Assembly: GCF_002564045.1 (NCBI RefSeq)
Contig: NZ_PDJK01000002.1
Coordinates: 2,294,001-2,358,000, forward strand
Reading direction: 5' to 3'
DNA length: 64,000 nt
Source of the DNA: Amycolatopsis sulphurea
Lineage (GTDB): Bacteria; Actinomycetota; Actinomycetes; Mycobacteriales; Pseudonocardiaceae
The notes under the pieces were generated by a model that saw nothing but the letters and a program-made list of their open reading frames with translations, did no database searches and had not been told where the DNA came from. The translations under genes were made by a program, and so were the position numbers. This document shows, piece after piece, positions 59,911 through 64,000 of this stretch; within the stretch, counting starts at the first letter, position 1, and each line of letters begins with the position of its first letter.

Positions 59911-59923
59911 TTAGGTTAGCTAA
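59911..59923. promoter_or_regulatory. Iron-box-like half site (DtxR/IdeR type)
   Basis: TTAGGTTAGCTAA contains an exact left half (TTAGGTTAG) of the 19-bp actinobacterial iron box and a TTAGCTAA dyad, but the right half of the consensus is missing. It lies 32 bases upstream of the HAD gene and about 195 bases upstream of phoX. Confidence 0.3.
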
Positions 59924-60116
59924 GTGATCTTCGGAAGGGTGATGCGGGATTTCGGGCACCCTCGGCGAGCACTTCTGGACTGTCCGTTTGACTGCGTTCG
60001 CCCATTCAGTCCTGATTGCGACGAATACACTCGCTGTTCACCTCTTGGTCCGATCGGGTCGGGTTTCGGCACATACGGTCGCTTCGTTCCCCTACTGAAG
60101 TGACCCTGGAGGACCT

Positions 60117-62192
60117 GTGTCCCTGGAGCCCGGGCGACTGCTGCCCCTGATCTCCGCCCATCCCGGCGGCCGTTCCCCGATCACCTGTGAATACCGGTGC
60201 GGTAACGCGTGTGCTCACGAGGCGCCGAACCCGTCGGGCAACGAGTACTTCGGCGACATCGCCAAGGGAGTCTCGCGCCGCGGGGCGTTCAAGGCGGGCG
60301 CCGTGATGGCCGCCGCGGCCGGTGGGTTCGCCGCGTTGTCCGGTACCGCCGCGGCCGCCGTGGCCGAGATCCCGCCGGGCCACGGCGCGAAGCCGGTACC
60401 CGGCACCGACTTCGACCCCGTGCCGCCGAACCGCCTGGACAAGGTGAGCATCCCCGAGGGTTACGACCAGCAGGTGGTGATCCGCTGGGGCGACGCGGTG
60501 GTGCCCGGCGCGCCGAAGTTCGACTTCCGGCGGCAGACCGCGGCGGCGCAGGCGAAGCAGTTCGGCTACAACAACGACTTCGTCGGCCTGATCCCGCAGG
60601 ACCCGCTCGGCGTGCGGAACCTGCTGGTGGTCAACCACGAGTACACCACCGAGGTACACCTGTTCCCGGCCGATCAGTACGACCCGGCGAACCCGACCGA
60701 GGAACAGGTCCGGATCGCCTGGGCCGCGCACGGGCTGTCGGTGCTGCAGACCTTCCGCGATCCGATCGGCGGTGCCCTGCGCACCGTGCCCAGCCCGCTG
60801 AACCGGCGGATCACCCTGGACACCGAGTTCGAGGTGCGGGGCCCGGCGGCGGGCTCGAAGTACCTGCGCACCTCGGCCGACCCGACCGGCAAGCGGGTGC
60901 GGGGCACGCAGAACAACTGCTCCGGTGGGGTCACGCCGTGGGGCACCGTGCTCTCCGGCGAGGAGAATTTCCACCAGTACTTCGCCAACGCGGACAAGGT
61001 CACCGATCCGGAGCAGGCCGCGCGGCTCAAGCGCTACCTGGTCGGCACCGGGGAGAGCACCCGCAAGTGGGAGCGTTTCGACCGGCGCTGGGACGTCGCG
61101 CAGGAGCCCAACGAGCCCAACCGGTTCGGCTGGGTGGTGGAGATCGACCCGCACGACCCGCACTCCACGCCGGTCAAGCACACCGCGCTCGGCCGATTCA
61201 AGCACGAGGCGGCGACGGTGAAGATCACCGCGGACGGTCGGGTCGCGGTCTACTCCGGGGACGACGAGCGGTTCGAGTACATCTACAAGTTCGTCTCGAA
61301 GGGCAAGTACAAGAAGGGCACCTCCGCGCACGCCCGGCGGCACAACTCCGCGCTGCTGGACGAGGGCACGCTCTACGTCGCGAAGTTCACCGGCGACAGC
61401 CCGGGCGAGATCGACGGTTCCGGCAAGCTGCCCGCGGACGGCGAGTTCGACGGCACCGGCGAGTGGATTCCGCTCGCCGCCGGTGACAAGTCCTTTGTGG
61501 GCGGTTTCACCGCGGAGGAGGTGTACGTGTTCACCCGCCAGGCCGCGGACAAGGCCGGGGCGACCAAAATGGACCGTCCGGAGGACATCGAGCCGAACCC
61601 GGTCAACGGCCGGATCTACGCGGCGCTGACCAACAACACCGACCGCGGCGCGGCGGGCAAGGCGGGCGTGGACGAGGTGAATCCCCGCAACCGCAACAAG
61701 AACGGGCACGTGCTGGAGTGGGAGGAGGACCGCGGCGACGCCGCGGCCACCCGGCTGCGCTGGCGGCTGCTGCTGGTCTGTGGCGATCCGGCCGCCGCGG
61801 ACACCTACTTCGGCGGGTTCCCGAAGGACCGGGTCAGCCCGATCTCCTGCCCGGACAACGTCGCCTTCGACGCGCACGGCAACCTGTGGATCTCCACCGA
61901 CGGCAACACCCTCGGCGCCAACGACGGGTTGTTCTCGGTCCCGGTCAGTGGTCCCGAGCGTGGGCACGTCAAGCAGTTCCTCTCCGTGCCGGTGGGGGCC
62001 GAGACCTGCGGTCCGGTGGTCACCGACCAGCTGGTGCTGGTCGCCGTGCAGCATCCGGGCGAGGACGCGAAGAACTCGGCGGAGCCGACTTCGCACTGGC
62101 CCGACGGGGGCAGCTCGCAGCCGCGCCCGGCCATCGTGTCGGTGTGGCGGAAGGGCCGCTTCGGGCTGGTCGGCCGGATCGGGCAGCGGTAA
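60117..62192 (+). CDS. phoX: PhoX-type alkaline phosphatase (DUF839), Tat-exported
   Basis: A 691-residue protein; GTG follows TGGAGGACC. The export signal lies unusually deep: SRRGAFKAGAVMAAAAGG at about residues 53-70, after a 50-residue leader, a Tat-type arrangement common in this family. Family motifs: NHEYTTEVHLFP, NNCSGGVTPWGTVLSGEENF, GWVVEIDPHDP, FKHEAATV, CPDNVAFDAHGNLWISTDG. PhoX enzymes are calcium/iron-dependent phosphomonoesterases that release phosphate outside the cell. Only one GTTCACC match to a Pho box element (about 60036) is seen upstream, so Pho control is unproven. Confidence 0.88.
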   Translation: MSLEPGRLLPLISAHPGGRSPITCEYRCGNACAHEAPNPSGNEYFGDIAKGVSRRGAFKAGAVMAAAAGGFAALSGTAAAAVAEIPPGHGAKPVPGTDFDPVPPNRLDKVSIPEGYDQQVVIRWGDAVVPGAPKFDFRRQTAAAQAKQFGYNNDFVGLIPQDPLGVRNLLVVNHEYTTEVHLFPADQYDPANPTEEQVRIAWAAHGLSVLQTFRDPIGGALRTVPSPLNRRITLDTEFEVRGPAAGSKYLRTSADPTGKRVRGTQNNCSGGVTPWGTVLSGEENFHQYFANADKVTDPEQAARLKRYLVGTGESTRKWERFDRRWDVAQEPNEPNRFGWVVEIDPHDPHSTPVKHTALGRFKHEAATVKITADGRVAVYSGDDERFEYIYKFVSKGKYKKGTSAHARRHNSALLDEGTLYVAKFTGDSPGEIDGSGKLPADGEFDGTGEWIPLAAGDKSFVGGFTAEEVYVFTRQAADKAGATKMDRPEDIEPNPVNGRIYAALTNNTDRGAAGKAGVDEVNPRNRNKNGHVLEWEEDRGDAAATRLRWRLLLVCGDPAAADTYFGGFPKDRVSPISCPDNVAFDAHGNLWISTDGNTLGANDGLFSVPVSGPERGHVKQFLSVPVGAETCGPVVTDQLVLVAVQHPGEDAKNSAEPTSHWPDGGSSQPRPAIVSVWRKGRFGLVGRIGQR

Positions 62193-62247
62193 CTCTTTGG
62201 GGTGGCTCCTCCTGCGTACTCCCGCCGGAGGGTAATAGCTTCACCGG

Positions 62248-63666
62248 GTGAGGCGGGTGAAGAGGGTCGCGATCGGACGGTCGACGGGCGTGCTGGCCGG
62301 CACAGTGGTGCTGGCCAGCGCGCTCGTCGTCGTTCTTCCGGGTTCGGCACCCGCGGCAGGCGGTCCGGCCTGCGGCGGGATCGCTGCGAACGCCGGCGTG
62401 GAGGACACCGCGTCCGGCGGAATGCCGAGCGGTTACGTGTTCACCCCGGCCGCGCCGGTGCCGCGCAGCACCCCGCCGGACCGGATGCCCAAGCTCGTCA
62501 CCAGCACCGCGTACCCGGTCGAGGGCAAGGTGAACGCGCAGATCCAGACGCCGGACGGCCGGGTCAGCTGGGCGAGCCAGGAGCTGCGTGCGGTGCCCGG
62601 CGGCCGCTACGCACTGTCGGTCTGGACCGGTACGAACGCGTCGAACCTGGGTTCCCGGGCGGTCACCAAGGTGGGCTTGCGCTTCGCCGACACCGCGGGC
62701 CGGACGCTGCTGGACCACGCCGTCGACGTGGGGCACGACGTTGCCACGGACGGCAAGCTCGCGAAGCAGGACCTGCCCGCGGTGGCCGCGCCGGACCGGA
62801 CCTCGGCGGCCCTGTTCTACGCCACCACCAACCACAACTGGGTCAGGTGGGACTGCGTGCACGCGGATCTGGCGGCCTACACGGTCAAGCAGGAAGTGCG
62901 GAACCCGGCGAACGGCGAATGGTCCGCGTCTGCCGCGATCCCGGCCGGTGAGACCGCGCACTACCGGATCACCGTGGCCAACACCGGGTCCGAACCGCTC
63001 ACCGGCCTGCTGGTGAAGGACCCGTGGTGCACCGGGCTGCCTGGCGCGTTCGACCTCGCCCCGGGCGCGAACCGGGCGCTGACCTGCGATCATCCGAACC
63101 TGACCGAGGACGACGACGGGCACGTCAGCACCGCGACCGTCAGCGGCGCGAACTCACCCGCCGGACCTCTCGCGGACCAGAAGGCGACCGCGACGATCGC
63201 CGTCACTCCGCAGCCGGCGGTCGGCAAGATCGGCGACCGGGTGTGGAAGGACCTGAATCGCAACGGCCTGCAGGACGACGGTGAGCCCGGGTACCCCGAG
63301 CTGCCCGTGACGTTGAAGGACGGCGCCGGTGGCACCGTCGCGTCCACGCGTACCGCGGCGGATGGCAGCTACCTGTTCGACAAGCGGCCGGACGGTACGT
63401 ATCAGGTCTGCTTCGACGTGCACGCGCTGCCGGGCGGCCTCGCGGTGACCCGCCGCGGCGCCGGGGACCCGGCCCGCGATTCCGACGCCGACCCGGACAG
63501 CGGCTGTACCGCGCCGTTCACCCTCGGGGGGAAGGCCCGCGAACGGACCGATCTGGACCTCGGTCTCGCCCCGCAGCTGCCGCCCACTCCGGCGCCGCCG
63601 ACCTCGTCCGCGGGACCACCACCCCCACCGGTCACTCGCCCGAGCGGCGCACCAGCAGTTTCCTGA
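62248..63666 (+). CDS. Secreted protein with DUF11-like and SdrD B-like domains
   Basis: A 472-residue exported protein; GTG start. Signal peptide: GVLAGTVVLASALVVVLPGSAPA. Residues about 35-210 look like a carbohydrate-binding-type beta domain (GGRYALSVWTGTNASN). Residues about 215-320 form a DUF11-like domain (YRITVANTGSEPLTGLLVKD). Residues about 330-440 form an SdrD B-like collagen-adhesin domain (GDRVWKDLNRNGLQDDGEPG ... DGSYLFDKRPDGTY). The last 30 residues are Pro-rich, with no LPXTG or anchor helix. It is likely a wall-associated or free surface protein. Confidence 0.8.
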   Translation: MRRVKRVAIGRSTGVLAGTVVLASALVVVLPGSAPAAGGPACGGIAANAGVEDTASGGMPSGYVFTPAAPVPRSTPPDRMPKLVTSTAYPVEGKVNAQIQTPDGRVSWASQELRAVPGGRYALSVWTGTNASNLGSRAVTKVGLRFADTAGRTLLDHAVDVGHDVATDGKLAKQDLPAVAAPDRTSAALFYATTNHNWVRWDCVHADLAAYTVKQEVRNPANGEWSASAAIPAGETAHYRITVANTGSEPLTGLLVKDPWCTGLPGAFDLAPGANRALTCDHPNLTEDDDGHVSTATVSGANSPAGPLADQKATATIAVTPQPAVGKIGDRVWKDLNRNGLQDDGEPGYPELPVTLKDGAGGTVASTRTAADGSYLFDKRPDGTYQVCFDVHALPGGLAVTRRGAGDPARDSDADPDSGCTAPFTLGGKARERTDLDLGLAPQLPPTPAPPTSSAGPPPPPVTRPSGAPAVS

Positions 63667-63739
63667 CCACTCTGCGTAACCCGCGCCGAGATGTGAGACT
63701 GTCCCCGCAGCTCATTTCTCGGGGAGGTCGGGAACACTC

Positions 63740-64000
63740 ATGACCGCGGCAGTGACCGTCGGCGAGCCGATCGTGCAGCCACCCCCGTGGTACCGCCGTC
63801 CGGTGGCCTGGACCTGGATCGCCACCGCGGCCACGCTCGTGCTCTACGCGGTATTGGCCTGGCAGCGGCGCTGGATGAGCGACGACGGGCTGATCGTGCT
63901 CCGCACCGTCCGGCAGATCCTCGCCGGGAACGGGCCGGTGTTCAACATCGGGGAGCGGGTCGAGGCGAACACCAGCCCGCTGTGGACCTGGCTGCTCGCC
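63740..64000 (+). CDS. AftB-like membrane glycosyltransferase, partial
   Basis: The first 87 codons of a gene running off the window. It starts MTAAVTVGEPIVQPPPWYRR, then a membrane helix (WTWIATAATLVLYAVLAW), then MSDDGLIVLRTVRQILAGNG and GERVEANTSPLWTWLLA. The acidic pair after helix 1 and the VEANTSPLW motif fit GT-C transferases such as AftB, which adds terminal arabinose to arabinan. GGGGAGG lies 12 bases upstream of the ATG. Confidence 0.72.
   Translation, partial: MTAAVTVGEPIVQPPPWYRRPVAWTWIATAATLVLYAVLAWQRRWMSDDGLIVLRTVRQILAGNGPVFNIGERVEANTSPLWTWLLA

Noticed and set aside
59997..60042. Pho box upstream of phoX
   Set aside because: Only one clear GTTCACC element is seen. The required tandem 11-base repeats are not present.

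Overview
Organism. The window is high-GC actinobacterial DNA with many GTG starts. Gene content points to a mycolic-acid-related or pseudonocardial actinomycete, and I favour Amycolatopsis or a close relative. The evidence is ESX (type VII) accessory genes, a chaplin-like secreted protein, an inositol-1-phosphate synthase next to a PadR regulator, and a probable arabinosyltransferase at the right edge. The order yqgE, leuS ... dnaB-rplI-rpsR-ssb-rpsF ... GT87-PBP-DUF5318-padR-ino1 corresponds to the oriC-proximal Rv0038-Rv0058 region of Mycobacterium tuberculosis, but here the ino1-to-dnaB block is inverted relative to leuS.

Layout. 1-2223: sensor kinase and methyltransferase. 2209-8157 (minus): a compact operon encoding a YbaB-like protein, two YezG-like/TNT-domain proteins and an immunity/SseB/ADP-ribosylglycohydrolase multidomain protein. 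This is the best candidate here for an undescribed NAD+/ADP-ribose conflict system. 8158-19991: yqgE, an SdpI-like protein, a phytase-like esterase, leuS with a leader-peptide attenuator, a lipoprotein, an ABC exporter, ribokinase, ptsI with a DasR-type operator on its start codon, and a DUF1707 protein. 20063-23063 (minus): four-base-overlapping operon of an AI-2E-type permease and a two-component pair. 23398-27754: two secreted proteins, the second a roughly 1000-residue chaplin-like repeat protein. 27818-31094: dioxygenase, a gene split by a 127-bp palindromic element, and dnaB with a DnaA-box-like cluster upstream. 31805-35018 and 45811-49982: two copies of a four-gene ESX accessory cassette (small ESX-like protein, DUF3558 lipoprotein, WXG/PPE-like Gly-rich protein, EspG-like chaperone). 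The second copy is decaying and carries an IS5-family (ISL2-like) insertion. 35613-37237: rpsF-ssb-rpsR-rplI. 37362-40267: three paralogous exported, C-terminally anchored proteins, one frameshifted. 40377-45639: endonuclease IV, a kinase pseudogene, a GT87 glycosyltransferase, and a divergent ROK regulator/oxidoreductase pair sharing an operator. 50115-58206: two tandem class A penicillin-binding proteins, DUF5318, PadR and ino1. 58268-64000: methyltransferase, HAD phosphatase, PhoX-type phosphatase, an SdrD-like surface protein and the start of an AftB-like transferase.

How the parts work together. Housekeeping functions (translation, replication, cell-wall synthesis, inositol synthesis) form the conserved backbone. 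Islands of envelope, secretion and toxin/immunity-like genes interrupt it, and the pseudogenes and small repeats are concentrated in those islands. No ESX core genes (EccB/C/D/E, MycP) are present, so the two ESX cassettes are orphans that would need a secretion machine encoded elsewhere.
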